From assembly GCA_024693045.1 (NCBI GenBank), contig JAILLQ010000021.1:1-64000 (forward strand): a DNA stretch of 64,000 bases, read 5' to 3'. Source of the stretch: Treponema sp. GTDB taxonomy: Bacteria > Spirochaetota > Spirochaetia > Treponematales > Treponemataceae. A program made the position numbers and the translations under genes. The notes beneath the pieces were generated by a model. The model ran no database searches, was not told where the DNA came from, and saw only the letters and a program-made list of their open reading frames with translations. Below, in pieces: positions 25,356-34,210 of the stretch (position 1 is the stretch's first letter; each line of letters opens with the position of its first letter).

Positions 25356-27194
25356 CTATTTCCTTTCTGTTATGCAGGCAGTATCTTCCAACTCGTTTAA
25401 ATCGTTTTCTTCTGTATATCGAAGAATTTTATAAGTGTAGCCCTGTTCTGCAAGAAATTTCTGTCGATTTGAACCGAAGTCTTCTTCTACAGTATTTCGT
25501 GTAATTATAGTAAAGAAGCGGCTTTTGCGTTCTTTTGGTCGCAAAATTCTTCCTAAACGCTGAGCTTCTTCCTGGCGGCTTCCAAAAGTTCCGCTTACCT
25601 GGATTGCGATAGAAGCATCAGGAAGATCTATCGCGAAGTTAGCAACTTTAGAAACAACTAAAACGTGTATCTTGCCTTCTCTGAAATCCTTGTAAATGCG
25701 ATCTCTTTCTACATTTGGAGTTTTTCCTGTAATTATCGGAGCTTTTAAAAGCTTTGCAATTTCATTCAGCTGGTCAAGGTACTGGCCGATTACCAGGATT
25801 TTGTCTTCCGGGTAACGCTCAATTAATTTCTGGGTAATTTCTACCTTTTTGGGATTTACACTGGAAAGCTTGTGTTTTTCGCGTGGAGGAGCTACCGCAT
25901 ATTCAATTTCTTTATTTTCGGGTAAATCAGTTCGAATTTCAACACATTCGGCACTTGCAATCCAGTGACTTTTTTCAAGTTCTTTCCAGGGAACATCATA
26001 GCGTTTGGGACCAACTAAGCTGAAGACAAAGCCTTCACAGCCATCTTCCCGAACTAAAGTTGCAGTAAGGCCTACTCGGCGAACGGCTTGAACTTCAGCA
26101 ACGACTCTGAAAACGGGTGCAGGGAGCATATGAACTTCGTCATAAATAATCAGTCCCCATTTGCGTTTTGTAAAAATTGAGAAGTGAGGATATGGGCCGT
26201 CTTTTTCCGGGCGCCAAGTTAAAATCTGGTATGTTGCAACGGTTACTGGAGCAAGGTTTTTATTTTCTCCTGTGTATTCTGCAATATCTTCGTCTTTTAA
26301 GTTGCTCTTATCTTTTAATTCCTGAATCCACTGGTGAACCGCTGATATATTTGTTGTGATAATAAGTGTGCTGGTTTTTAACAAATCCATTATAGTCATG
26401 CCGACTATAGTTTTTCCGGCTCCACAAGGAAGTACAATTGTACCAAAACCTGTGCCTGGACCTCTGTTACCAATCAAGGCCTTTGCAGCTTCTTTCTGGT
26501 AGTTTCGGATTTCAAAAGATTTTCCTGCGCTGGTTTCGTTTTTCAGTTCAAAGTTCAGGGGTTCTCCATCTTCTAGCTGGACTTCATCTTTTACTGGCCA
26601 AAGGGCTGTTAGCAGAACTTGTTTTATGGTACCGCGGTCTGTAAGCTTTAATTGAAAACAATATTTTTTTTCGTCTTCACTTAATTCTGCGGGGTTTTCA
26701 ACTCCTTCTGCATTGTATTCTACAGGGTCTAAAAGTTTTTTTGCCTGGGGGTTTGCTTTTATTTCCAGGAAAACTTGTCTGGAATTTGCTACAAGGTATA
26801 AGTATTGCTCTTCGATTGTCTTGATGTCAGTTTCTTTTTTATCTTCTGCAAGAATATCTGCACTTTTTACCGGTACGGTTATTTTTGGACCTGGTACGAG
26901 CCTTAGTTTTCCAAAGCGGCTAGCTGTTTCTTTGATCCACATTGAAATATTTTGCGGAACATCATAACGGGCATATTTTTCCAGGACTTTTACTGCATCG
27001 TCTGCGGTAAGTCCGGCACTAGTTGCATTCCACAAAGAAAGTGGGGTAAGGCGATAGGTGTGTAAGTGTTCAGGAGAACGCTCAAGTTCAGCAAATGGAA
27101 TCAGCTCATTGCGGCATTCATTTGCCAAAGGGGCGTGTACATCTAAAAGTAAAGTTCTATCTCCCTGAACAATTAATGGATTATCAAATTGCAT
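25356..27194 (-). CDS. XPB/ERCC3-type DNA repair helicase
   Basis: SF2 DNA helicase, 612 aa. The N-terminal ~200 residues contain the damage-recognition-like region. Motifs: Walker A LPCGAGKTIVG near residue 255, DEVH box in IIYDEVHMLPAP near 350, motif III GLTATLVREDG near 378, motif IV area ILVIGQYLDQL, and motif VI EAQRLGRILRPK. The order matches bacterial XPB (eukaryotic TFIIH subunit; 3'-5' helicase) rather than RecQ or UvrB. Bacterial XPB is present in spirochetes and actinobacteria, and pairs with a nuclease (Bax1) in archaea; none is evident here. Upstream -10-like TATAGT sits five bases before the ATG. Confidence 0.9.
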   Translation of the reverse strand: MQFDNPLIVQGDRTLLLDVHAPLANECRNELIPFAELERSPEHLHTYRLTPLSLWNATSAGLTADDAVKVLEKYARYDVPQNISMWIKETASRFGKLRLVPGPKITVPVKSADILAEDKKETDIKTIEEQYLYLVANSRQVFLEIKANPQAKKLLDPVEYNAEGVENPAELSEDEKKYCFQLKLTDRGTIKQVLLTALWPVKDEVQLEDGEPLNFELKNETSAGKSFEIRNYQKEAAKALIGNRGPGTGFGTIVLPCGAGKTIVGMTIMDLLKTSTLIITTNISAVHQWIQELKDKSNLKDEDIAEYTGENKNLAPVTVATYQILTWRPEKDGPYPHFSIFTKRKWGLIIYDEVHMLPAPVFRVVAEVQAVRRVGLTATLVREDGCEGFVFSLVGPKRYDVPWKELEKSHWIASAECVEIRTDLPENKEIEYAVAPPREKHKLSSVNPKKVEITQKLIERYPEDKILVIGQYLDQLNEIAKLLKAPIITGKTPNVERDRIYKDFREGKIHVLVVSKVANFAIDLPDASIAIQVSGTFGSRQEEAQRLGRILRPKERKSRFFTIITRNTVEEDFGSNRQKFLAEQGYTYKILRYTEENDLNELEDTACITERK

Positions 27195-27236
27195 AGCAGA
27201 CTATAATACTATAATCAAGAAAAGTTCTCAATGAGT

Positions 27237-28340
27237 TTAGGATTTATTGTATTCAACAAGTAAGTCCTGGCCGATTTGTTTGACCGAATCCATTATGAAG
27301 TTAAAGGCCTGGTCAGGGCTATCTACGCCTTCTCCTGATACAGGTGATTTTGCTTTGCCGCCAAAAATTTTAGGGGCAATAAAGGCGTATATGTGCTGAA
27401 CGATTCCACTTTCAAGACAAGAATAATTTAATTCTCCTCCGCCTTCTACAAGTATGCTGTCAATCTGTCTTGAGCCTAGAACTTTAACCAATTCCTTTAG
27501 ATTTGCTTTTCCTTTTTTGTCTGCAGAAAGAATTAAAACTTCTAGACCTTTTTCTTCTAATTGGGCTTTTTTAGCCTCTGGAGGATTTACACATGCAAGT
27601 ATGGTTGGGATTTCTTTTGCACTTTTTACGATTTTGCTTTCAAGAGGAATTTTCAGTTCCGTGTCACAGATAATTCGTATTGGATTTCTTCCACCTGGAA
27701 TTCTACAGTTTAAAAGAGGATCGTCTGCTAAAAGAGTTCCAGAACCGCACATAATTGCTGCATAACGGTTTCTGAGCTGATGGACAAAGTTTCTGCTTTC
27801 TTCTGAGCTAATCCATTTAGATTTTCCGCTTTTTGTAGCAATTTTTCCGTCTAATGTACAGGCGTATTTTAAAGCGACATAAGGAGTTTTAGTTGAAATG
27901 TAGTGGAAAAAAATTGGATTCAAAGAATCACATTCCTGGCGCAAAAAATCTTCTTCTACGATTACCCCATGTTCACGAAGATAGGCATTACCTTTTCCAT
28001 GAACAAGAGGATTTGGATCACGACTTCCTACAAAAACTTTACTGATATGGTTTTCTACAAGAGCCTGGCAACAAGGTGGTTGTTTTCCGAAATGGCAGCA
28101 AGGTTCAAGCGTTACATAGATTGTTGCACCACTTGGATCATTGTTTTTATTTTTACAGTCGGCAAGGGCTTCTCTTTCTGCGTGAAGCTGCCCATACTGG
28201 CGGTGGAAACCTTCTCCAATAATTTTGCCATCTTTTACTATAATCGCACCTACAAGAGGATTTGGATTTGTTCTTCCTTCTCCGCCTCGTGCCAGTTCAA
28301 TAGCTCTTCTCATGTAAAAAGCATCATCAGTATCTTGCAT
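27237..28340 (-). CDS. ribD: Riboflavin biosynthesis deaminase/reductase RibD
   Basis: Bifunctional enzyme, 367 aa: deaminates the pyrimidine intermediate formed from GTP, then reduces its ribosyl side chain. The N-terminal zinc deaminase domain has LHAEREAL and the zinc ligands in LEPCCHFGKQPPCCQAL. The reductase domain starts near residue 150 (TPYVALKYACTLDGKIATKSGKSKWIS) with the NADPH-binding segment RNRYAAIMCGSGTLLADDP. No other rib gene is near, so the gene is outside a riboflavin operon and no FMN riboswitch was seen. AAGGAAAATA precedes the ATG; the previous gene ends nine bases upstream. Confidence 0.95.
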   Translation of the reverse strand: MQDTDDAFYMRRAIELARGGEGRTNPNPLVGAIIVKDGKIIGEGFHRQYGQLHAEREALADCKNKNNDPSGATIYVTLEPCCHFGKQPPCCQALVENHISKVFVGSRDPNPLVHGKGNAYLREHGVIVEEDFLRQECDSLNPIFFHYISTKTPYVALKYACTLDGKIATKSGKSKWISSEESRNFVHQLRNRYAAIMCGSGTLLADDPLLNCRIPGGRNPIRIICDTELKIPLESKIVKSAKEIPTILACVNPPEAKKAQLEEKGLEVLILSADKKGKANLKELVKVLGSRQIDSILVEGGGELNYSCLESGIVQHIYAFIAPKIFGGKAKSPVSGEGVDSPDQAFNFIMDSVKQIGQDLLVEYNKS

Positions 28341-28349
28341 TTATTTTCC

Positions 28350-28811
28350 TTAATAGCGTTTATTCTCTGTATCTTCAGCGTAATCCTTAAAAAGTTTTAA
28401 GCATTTGTCGCGGCCAAATTCTTTTTTTGAAAGGAGATTATTTTTTCCTGCGAAGGTTTCATAGAATTTGTCATCCCGGAAACCAATTTTATCAGTGTCA
28501 GAAATTGTGCAGCCATAAAAAACTTCGGTAATATTTGCCCATAAAATTCCACCAAGGCACATAGGGCATGGTTCTGCCGTTGTGTAAAGCTGGCAGCCCG
28601 AAAGGTCGTGTGTTCCAAGCTTTTTGCAGGCATCTCTAATGGCTTCCATTTCTCCGTGGCAGGTTGGGTCTTTGTTTAAAAGAACCCTGTTATGTCCTCT
28701 TCCGACGATTTTTCCGTCTTTTACAATAACGCTACCAAATGGCCCGCCTTCTTTTTTTGTAATTCCATCGTAGGCTTCTTTAATAGCCTCTTCCATAAAG
28801 TCCATAAGCAT
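28350..28811 (-). CDS. Nucleoside/nucleobase deaminase (guanine deaminase-like)
   Basis: Zinc deaminase of the CDA superfamily, 153 aa. Zinc and catalytic residues are seen in CHGEMEAIRDACKKLG (HxE) and TAEPCPMCLGGILWANI (PCxxC). The overall pattern with GGPFGSVIVKDGKIVGRGHNRVL, then the tail FYETFAGKN, best fits bacterial guanine deaminase GuaD/nucleoside deaminase rather than TadA, which would carry a different tail. Guanine to xanthine is therefore the probable reaction. It lies between a TIGR02757 gene and ribD on one transcript, so two deaminases of one superfamily are neighbours. AAGGAAATG precedes the ATG. Confidence 0.82.
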   Translation of the reverse strand: MLMDFMEEAIKEAYDGITKKEGGPFGSVIVKDGKIVGRGHNRVLLNKDPTCHGEMEAIRDACKKLGTHDLSGCQLYTTAEPCPMCLGGILWANITEVFYGCTISDTDKIGFRDDKFYETFAGKNNLLSKKEFGRDKCLKLFKDYAEDTENKRY

Positions 28812-28818
28812 TTCCTTT

Positions 28819-29589
28819 TTAGTTATCTTTGTCGACTCCTAAGCCAAATAGGGCAAAATCTCCTTTGCAAGGGTCGTTTGGCCAAATCTGCTTTAGTTCA
28901 CCTGTAATTTGAATTGCAGTTTTAAGTGAAGCATTTGCTTTTTCGTCTATTATACACATTTTTTTAGCTTCTTGCAGAACGTGTGTGTCCAGAGGAATAA
29001 TTAAATTTTCTGCCTTATACCAGGACCATAAACCCAAATCTACAGGCGAATTCTGTCGGACCATCCAGCGCAAAAACATATGAATTCGTTTATTTGGACT
29101 GTTTTTTCCTTTTGGAACGATGCTGCAGTTCGGAAAGGCCTCTGAAATTATCTGGTTTAGGGAAGGATTTTTGTTTTCCAAGGATTCTTTTTCATATCGA
29201 CTTTGTACAAATTGGCCAAGACTTTTGTATTCCTCCAGGATTTTTTTGTATGTGCGGAAGAGTATTTTCATGTCTTCATAAGAATAGAAACGGTAGAATT
29301 TTTTATCATTGTTTCCGTCAGGGGCGTTAAAATCTTTTTCATATGCCTGACTTAAAATCCATTTTGAAAATGAACCATTCTTATCGGCGTGGGTGAAAAT
29401 TTCTTGTATTTTAGGTATGAATTGCCTGCGATTCCCAAAAGAAAGCAGAGCTGCTGTAAAAGCGGCAAGTTCTATATCGCACCTTTCTTTATACCAGCAT
29501 AGAAACTGGCTGGGATCGGAGGTTATGAACTGGCTTGTTTCATATTTTTCGGCGAGATTTTTTAGTTTAATTTTTAATTCTTCTGTCAT
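28819..29589 (-). CDS. TIGR02757 (DUF2400) family protein
   Basis: 256 aa from the ATG at 29589. A further upstream ATG at 29616 is rejected because it lies inside the terminator hairpin of the previous gene. The protein shows features of TIGR02757, a family of unknown function with a helical repair-glycosylase-like look: AAFTAALLSFGNRRQFIPKIQEI, KRIHMFLRWMVRQNSPVDLGLW, LIIPLDTHVLQEAKKM, and DFALFGLGV near the end. The HhH-like fold with a DTHV segment resembles base-excision glycosylases, but no enzyme activity is known. The eight T's of the upstream terminator run directly into its start. Confidence 0.8.
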   Translation of the reverse strand: MTEELKIKLKNLAEKYETSQFITSDPSQFLCWYKERCDIELAAFTAALLSFGNRRQFIPKIQEIFTHADKNGSFSKWILSQAYEKDFNAPDGNNDKKFYRFYSYEDMKILFRTYKKILEEYKSLGQFVQSRYEKESLENKNPSLNQIISEAFPNCSIVPKGKNSPNKRIHMFLRWMVRQNSPVDLGLWSWYKAENLIIPLDTHVLQEAKKMCIIDEKANASLKTAIQITGELKQIWPNDPCKGDFALFGLGVDKDN

Positions 29590-29600
29590 ATTAAAAAAAA

Positions 29601-29619
29601 GGCGTGCTAAGTGCACGCC
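29601..29619 (-). terminator. Terminator after the cytidylate-kinase-like gene
   Basis: Stem GGCGTGC / GCACGCC with loop TAAGT, followed on the minus strand by eight T's. The next start codon is only 11 bases past the hairpin, so the TIGR02757 gene would need read-through or its own promoter. Confidence 0.88.
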
Positions 29620-29627
29620 ATTGTATA

Positions 29628-30233
29628 TTAAGCATCGCGTTTTTTCAGGTAGTTTTTTATAAAATCAACGAGCATATCGACTGTGCCGTCAATTCCTAAT
29701 TTTCCTGAATCTATGCAAAGGTCGTAGTTTGAAAGTTCGCCCCACTTTGAATGGCAAAAATAATCGTGATAAGCCTTACGTTTTTTGTCGTGCCTTTCGA
29801 TTGTTTTTACTGCTTCGGAGGCATCCATTCCTCTTTTTTCCATTACGCGTTTAACTTTTGTATCGAGGTCTCCACGAATAAAGATTTTTAAAACATCAGA
29901 AATTCCCATGAAAATTTCATCAGAGCAACGACCCAGAATAACAAAAGAATCTTCGTCTGCAGCTTTTTGCTTGAGCAGGGAAAACTGCATTTCGGCGATA
30001 TTCTGTTCCGGAGAATTTGTGTATCCGCGAACTGTTCTGCTGAAAAAAGGATTTCTTGGTTTTTCATCGTATTTTTTGAGTAGGTTTGTATCCACACCTT
30101 TAATGTTAGATAACTCGTCTAAAAGATTTCTGTCAAAAAATTCAAATTCCAGCTTTTCGGCTAGTTTTCTGCCGATTTCATGTCCACCACTTCCATACTC
30201 ACGGCTGATTGAAATAATAATCTGTTTATCCAT
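29628..30233 (-). CDS. Cytidylate kinase-like P-loop protein
   Basis: 201 aa, cytidylate-kinase-like family (AAA_26/Cytidylate_kin2). The N-terminus IIISISREYGSGGHEIGRKLAEKL carries the P-loop-equivalent SREYGSGGxEIG, in which the usual GKS/T is absent, as is normal for this family. FFDRNLLDEL, VILGRCSDEIF, and KRGMDASEAVKTIERHDKKRKAYHDYFC complete the pattern. True CMP kinases are longer and carry GxxGxGK, so this is a paralogue whose substrate is uncertain. GGGGGTG upstream is a strong ribosome site. It sits behind an ion permease gene with a 27-base gap. Confidence 0.82.
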   Translation of the reverse strand: MDKQIIISISREYGSGGHEIGRKLAEKLEFEFFDRNLLDELSNIKGVDTNLLKKYDEKPRNPFFSRTVRGYTNSPEQNIAEMQFSLLKQKAADEDSFVILGRCSDEIFMGISDVLKIFIRGDLDTKVKRVMEKRGMDASEAVKTIERHDKKRKAYHDYFCHSKWGELSNYDLCIDSGKLGIDGTVDMLVDFIKNYLKKRDA

Positions 30234-30260
30234 AGCACACCCCCAATCACAAAGCCTATG

Positions 30261-31643
30261 CTATAAGTATCGCATGAAAATTGAAATTGTGCTAATTAAT
30301 AATACAATAATCGTAGCTGGAGCACAGATTTTGCAATATTCTGACCAGCCAACAGGATATCCAGCCTTCTGAGCAACGGAAGTTCCAACAACATTTGCAG
30401 AAGCTCCGATTGGTGTAGCTGAACCACCAATATCAGTACCGACAGAAAGTGCCCAGGCCATAACAGGAAGCATGTTTGCACCTGAAACTAGTGAAAGATT
30501 CTGTATTACAGGAACCATAGTTGCCGCAAAAGGAATGTTATCGATGAAGGCAGATGCAATTGCAGAAACCCAAATAATAATTGCAATCATTACATAGATG
30601 TTTCCAGCAGAAATGTTTTCGATAAATGATGCAATTAATTCCAGAATGTGAGTTTGTTCAAGTCCTCCAACAACAACAAAGAGCCCTATGAAAAACAATA
30701 TAGTCTGCCAGTCTACTTTTTTTAGAAGCATAGGAATGTATTTTGCGGAAGTAATTAAAGTGATAAGAGCAATTCCTACACCAATAGTTGCAACGCTAAG
30801 ATGAGTTTGAGCATGGGTAATAAGAAGAATGACAGCAAGTCCAAAGATTATGCTGGAAGATACAAAGCCCTTTTTATCTGTAATTGCAGATTCTGGAGAA
30901 GGCAGGTAAGTGCTTTTTACTTCTTCTTTTGGCATGATATGTTTTTTGCAAATGAAATAGAAATAAAGAAGCATAACTATCAAGCCAATACCCGCAATCA
31001 AGCCTGTGTTTGTAAGGAAGTCTACGAAAGTGTAATGAAGTTTTGATCCAATGATGATGTTTGGAGGGTCACCGCACATAGTTGCAGAACCACCAAGATT
31101 TGCACAGAAAATTTCTGCAAGAATCATTGGAACAGGGTTGAATTTTAAAAGCTGAGAAAGCTCAATAGTAACAGCAGAGAGGAATAAAATTACAGTAATT
31201 GAATCGATGAACATTGAAAGAATTGCGCTCATCAACATGAAAACTATAAAAATTGGTATAACTTTGTAATGAACAGCTTTTGCTAAACGAAGACATAACC
31301 AGCGGAAAAATCCAACTCTTGCCATTCCTTCTACCATGATCATCATTCCTGTAAGGAAGATTATGGTTGCCCAGTCGATACCTTTTGATTCGGCTTCTCC
31401 CGCTGCAGTGTACCAGAAACCGGCTGTAAAAATATTGTGAATATTTAAAGTTTCTTTTATTGACTGAAGAGAAGAGTATTCTCTTGAAAAGAAATGAATG
31501 TCCAGCTGCATTCCGAGCCCAAAGACCAAAATCAATGTTAAAGCACCACAAACGAGTGTTGTGTATTGTTTTGGAAATCTTTCTGTAATTATTAACCCAA
31601 ACATAATAAGGAAAATAGTTACAGCTAAAAACTGCGCAATCAT
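30261..31643 (-). CDS. ArsB/NhaD-type membrane transporter
   Basis: 460 aa, about eleven hydrophobic helices. Blocks typical of the ion transporter superfamily: AEIFCANLGGSATMCGDPPNIIIGS in the first half and DNIPFAATMVPVIQNL with GTDIGGSATPIGASANVVG in the second. The layout fits ArsB/NhaD/SLC13-like ion permeases; the substrate (Na+/H+ exchange, arsenite or dicarboxylate) cannot be decided. TTGGGGGCG precedes the ATG. No arsenic genes lie near, so an Na+/H+ or anion role seems more likely. Confidence 0.82.
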   Translation of the reverse strand: MIAQFLAVTIFLIMFGLIITERFPKQYTTLVCGALTLILVFGLGMQLDIHFFSREYSSLQSIKETLNIHNIFTAGFWYTAAGEAESKGIDWATIIFLTGMMIMVEGMARVGFFRWLCLRLAKAVHYKVIPIFIVFMLMSAILSMFIDSITVILFLSAVTIELSQLLKFNPVPMILAEIFCANLGGSATMCGDPPNIIIGSKLHYTFVDFLTNTGLIAGIGLIVMLLYFYFICKKHIMPKEEVKSTYLPSPESAITDKKGFVSSSIIFGLAVILLITHAQTHLSVATIGVGIALITLITSAKYIPMLLKKVDWQTILFFIGLFVVVGGLEQTHILELIASFIENISAGNIYVMIAIIIWVSAIASAFIDNIPFAATMVPVIQNLSLVSGANMLPVMAWALSVGTDIGGSATPIGASANVVGTSVAQKAGYPVGWSEYCKICAPATIIVLLISTISIFMRYL

Positions 31644-31713
31644 ATTACGCCCCCAAGTGGTAGACTCTCGAAGATGAATTATACTGGTTTATAAAAATAG
31701 ATACAATTAAACT

Positions 31714-33159
31714 TTAGTCAAAGAAAGAGGAAAGAACTAAGTTTGGTCTTGAAAGTTTTACTTCCACATTTTCAAACTTATCTTCATAAAGTTTAGAGTT
31801 TCCGTTGTAGTATATTACTTTTCCAGAGTAATAGCCCGGATCTAGAGAAAAGCCAGCAGCACTTGCAGCTCTTGGGAATATGTAGGCCTGTCGGATATCT
31901 GCAAATTCACTTAAATCGATTGCATCTACAGCGTATTCTATTGTGTGCCAGGCGGTTACATATGTGATTTCAGCAGCTGCTCTCAGTATACTGTTGTCTG
32001 CTTTTTCCAGAGTTTTTTTTGCTGCAATAAGGGTTGCCTCGCCGCTTGCGAGAGCAGTTGTTTTTTTTGAAATACTTCTAATCATACTTCGGGTAAAGGC
32101 TTTGTTGGCTTTTAGGCGAACATCTTTTGCCAGAGCCTGGTCAAAATCTTCTACGAGTACAGCTGATTTTGTTCCATGTCCATCTACTTCTACATCAATT
32201 CTAGTTACACTGGCTTCTTGACCCGAGTATTCAGGCCATGTGAATTTTAACTTGAACAAAATAGGTTTTGCCCCGTCGATGGGTACATAGAAGGGAAGAA
32301 TTCGGGGTGTTTCAAATTTAGCTTCATGGCGGCGTCCGATAAGTCCACTTAAAGCGAGTACATTTAGACGTCCTTTTCCGGTAGGAATATCTACATCTTC
32401 GGAAACATTAATTTCGCTTCCAAGACTGGCTAGCATTTTTGCATCGATTTCAACATTGGAGCGGTTTCCGTTAGCACTGTATAGAATGAGTGAAAGGTAG
32501 CGCAATAAAGGAGAATCTTTGTATAAGTCATTGATATTTGCTTTTTTAGGAGAATTTGCTTTGAGTTCGGAAAGATTTAGACCTAACTTAGTTACAGATG
32601 AGTTGAACTTTTCAGAATCCTCATTTGAAATGGCATCTTTAAGTTCTACTTCTCCATATTTTGCAATGTATTCGTTTTCTTTGATTCCTGCTTTATTCAG
32701 TTCAACGATTGCGTTTTCCAAGTCGCCAAGCTGTATAAAATTCATTGCGTTAAAAGCATTTAACAAAAGGTATTCATAAATATTTCCTGTGTATTCAGAA
32801 ATGTTATCATTAAAGATAGTTGAACCAGTTGTTTTGGTGATGCTTTTTGTAAGGGCTTCTTGCATAAGAGCATCTGTTAAGTCAAATACTTTTATGGAAG
32901 TTTCATAGTCTTGGTTCAAGTAGCAGAGCATAGCTTCATCAAGGTTGTCGCGTATGTCTCTGCCACTTTTGTTTTTATCATGCAGCATAGCGATGCAGGT
33001 TGAATAGTTTTCTGCTTCAAAGGCTGCATCGTATTTTTTTTGATTATATTTTATAACTCCGTACTTGTCGCCGTCTCTTGGAATTCTACCAGATGTGGCA
33101 CAAGAAAATAAAAGTAGAATTAATAAAAATAAACTAGCTGCTGATAAAAACTTTCTCAT
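31714..33159 (-). CDS. COG3014-like lipoprotein
   Basis: 481 aa exported protein with a signal peptide and lipobox (LLLFSCATSG, Cys near residue 20). The body has TPR-like helical pairs (FEAENYSTCIAMLHDKNKSGRD, NLDEAMLCYLNQDYETSIKVFDLTD), then a conserved C-terminal part (YITAWHTIEYAVDAIDLSEFADIRQAYIFPRAASA) that fits the COG3014 family. It is found with LpoB- and LPP20-like proteins in many bacteria; here it follows the 33166 gene by six bases. Probably attached to a membrane facing the periplasm; role in envelope assembly is inferred from company. Confidence 0.75.
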   Translation of the reverse strand: MRKFLSAASLFLLILLLFSCATSGRIPRDGDKYGVIKYNQKKYDAAFEAENYSTCIAMLHDKNKSGRDIRDNLDEAMLCYLNQDYETSIKVFDLTDALMQEALTKSITKTTGSTIFNDNISEYTGNIYEYLLLNAFNAMNFIQLGDLENAIVELNKAGIKENEYIAKYGEVELKDAISNEDSEKFNSSVTKLGLNLSELKANSPKKANINDLYKDSPLLRYLSLILYSANGNRSNVEIDAKMLASLGSEINVSEDVDIPTGKGRLNVLALSGLIGRRHEAKFETPRILPFYVPIDGAKPILFKLKFTWPEYSGQEASVTRIDVEVDGHGTKSAVLVEDFDQALAKDVRLKANKAFTRSMIRSISKKTTALASGEATLIAAKKTLEKADNSILRAAAEITYVTAWHTIEYAVDAIDLSEFADIRQAYIFPRAASAAGFSLDPGYYSGKVIYYNGNSKLYEDKFENVEVKLSRPNLVLSSFFD

Positions 33160-33165
33160 AATTTA

Positions 33166-33957
33166 TTACTCTTCTGTTAACCAAGCGTATTCTGAATCAG
33201 CTGCTGATTCTTCAAGAGATTCTGTACCTGTTCCACCAAGAGGGTCATTTGCTGATTTGTAAATTGCTTTTGCAAGAGCCTTTGAATCAACAGTTTCGCC
33301 TTCTTCAAGACCAAGACCTGCTACATTCTTTAGCATAAACTCACTAACTTCTGCGTTTAATTCAGGATTTCCAACAGCTGCCTGTACCTGTGAATCCCAT
33401 GCTTTTTTGTCCATAGAATAGATTACATAGTACTGGTAGTAAATTTCTGCGTTAGACATATCCTTCTTAATCTTTTTCTTAGGATTAGTTGGAGCTGCAT
33501 ATTTTACCCAGAAAGTAGCTTCTTTTACCATTCCAGAAAGACGAACTTTTGAGCTGATGTTCATTTTGTCTGTAAGCTGCTTTTTGATTTCAGATGTTCC
33601 GCCAGAATAGAGAGCGTCTACATTGCGTTCTACTACACGACTCATAGATGTGGCAATTTCTGCCTGCATATCTACTGTATCTGTCCAGTGCTGAAGGAAG
33701 TCCAAATCAGGACCTTTGTTTGTAAAGAAGAAAACCTGTCGGTCTTTTAAATTTAAGGCTTTTGAAATACCCTTTACATCCTGTTTTAAAGCTGCTGAAA
33801 CCCATTTTGGATAACCTGCACCTTCTTCGATTCCAGGGAAATCAAGAACCATCTTTGTTGACTGCTTTGTAGCTTTTGCCTTACTTCTTGCTGTTGCTGT
33901 AAAAGCTGTCAATGCTGAAACCATCATTACCATTGCAATGATCTTTGAACATTTCAT
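33166..33957 (-). CDS. Exported treponemal protein of unknown function
   Basis: 263 aa. A signal peptide (residues 1-~22, MVSALTAFTATA) is followed by a soluble alpha/beta body without a family I recognise. Visible segments: GYPKWVSAALKQDVKGISKALNLKDRQVF, VVERNVDALYSGGTSEI, SGMVKEATFWVKYAAP, then an acidic tail (ESLEESAADSEYAWLTEE). The PxWV segment resembles the start of LPP20-type proteins such as the gene at 34211 (NPAWINTPAKVYP), so a distant relation is possible. It lies directly downstream of two tandem structured repeats that carry its Shine-Dalgarno (AAGGAG). Confidence 0.6.
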   Translation of the reverse strand: MKCSKIIAMVMMVSALTAFTATARSKAKATKQSTKMVLDFPGIEEGAGYPKWVSAALKQDVKGISKALNLKDRQVFFFTNKGPDLDFLQHWTDTVDMQAEIATSMSRVVERNVDALYSGGTSEIKKQLTDKMNISSKVRLSGMVKEATFWVKYAAPTNPKKKIKKDMSNAEIYYQYYVIYSMDKKAWDSQVQAAVGNPELNAEVSEFMLKNVAGLGLEEGETVDSKALAKAIYKSANDPLGGTGTESLEESAADSEYAWLTEE

Positions 33958-33962
33958 AAAAA

Positions 33963-34079
33963 CTCCTTAAAAAACACCGTGTTAGCGGCGAGCCAGGAAG
34001 GCGAGAATCTTAGATTGAAAAGGCAACGCATTTTCAATCTAAAATGATAAAAATTACAGGGACGTAATTTTTATCAGGC
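33963..34079 (-). repeat. Structured SD-flanked repeat, copy A
   Basis: 117-bp unit upstream of the gene at 33166. Read on the minus strand it holds stem 1 (GATAAAAATTAC / GTAATTTTTATC, loop GTCCCT), stem 2 (AGATTGAAAA / TTTTCAATCT), then a conserved tail with the small stem CCGCTAACACGG and the Shine-Dalgarno AAGGAG five bases before the ATG. CTCCTTAAAAA (plus strand) starts both this unit and copy B. Confidence 0.85.
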
Positions 34080-34196
34080 CTCCTTAAAAACACCGCGTTA
34101 GCGGCGAGCCAGGAAGGCGAGAATCTTAGATTGAAAAATGCAACGCATTTTCAATCTAAAATGAAAAAAATTACAGGGACGTAATTTTTTTCACAC
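34080..34196 (-). repeat. Structured SD-flanked repeat, copy B
   Basis: Tandem copy of unit A with the same length and very similar sequence. Stem 1 reads GAAAAAAATTAC / GTAATTTTTTTC, so one T-A pair of copy A is an A-T pair here: a compensatory change. The small tail stem is CCGCTAACGCGG. The unit ends in AAGGAGG, and the distal edge has another AGGAGG (34195-34200 region). Lies between the stop of the LPP20-like gene and copy A. Confidence 0.85.
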
Positions 34197-34210
34197 CTCC
34201 TGAATCCTGT

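Noticed and set aside
27195..28340. FMN riboswitch near ribD
   Set aside because: ribD is internal to an operon with a nine-base gap upstream, and no conserved riboswitch core was seen.
29590..29616. Upstream ATG for the TIGR02757 protein
   Set aside because: It lies in the terminator stem of the previous gene.
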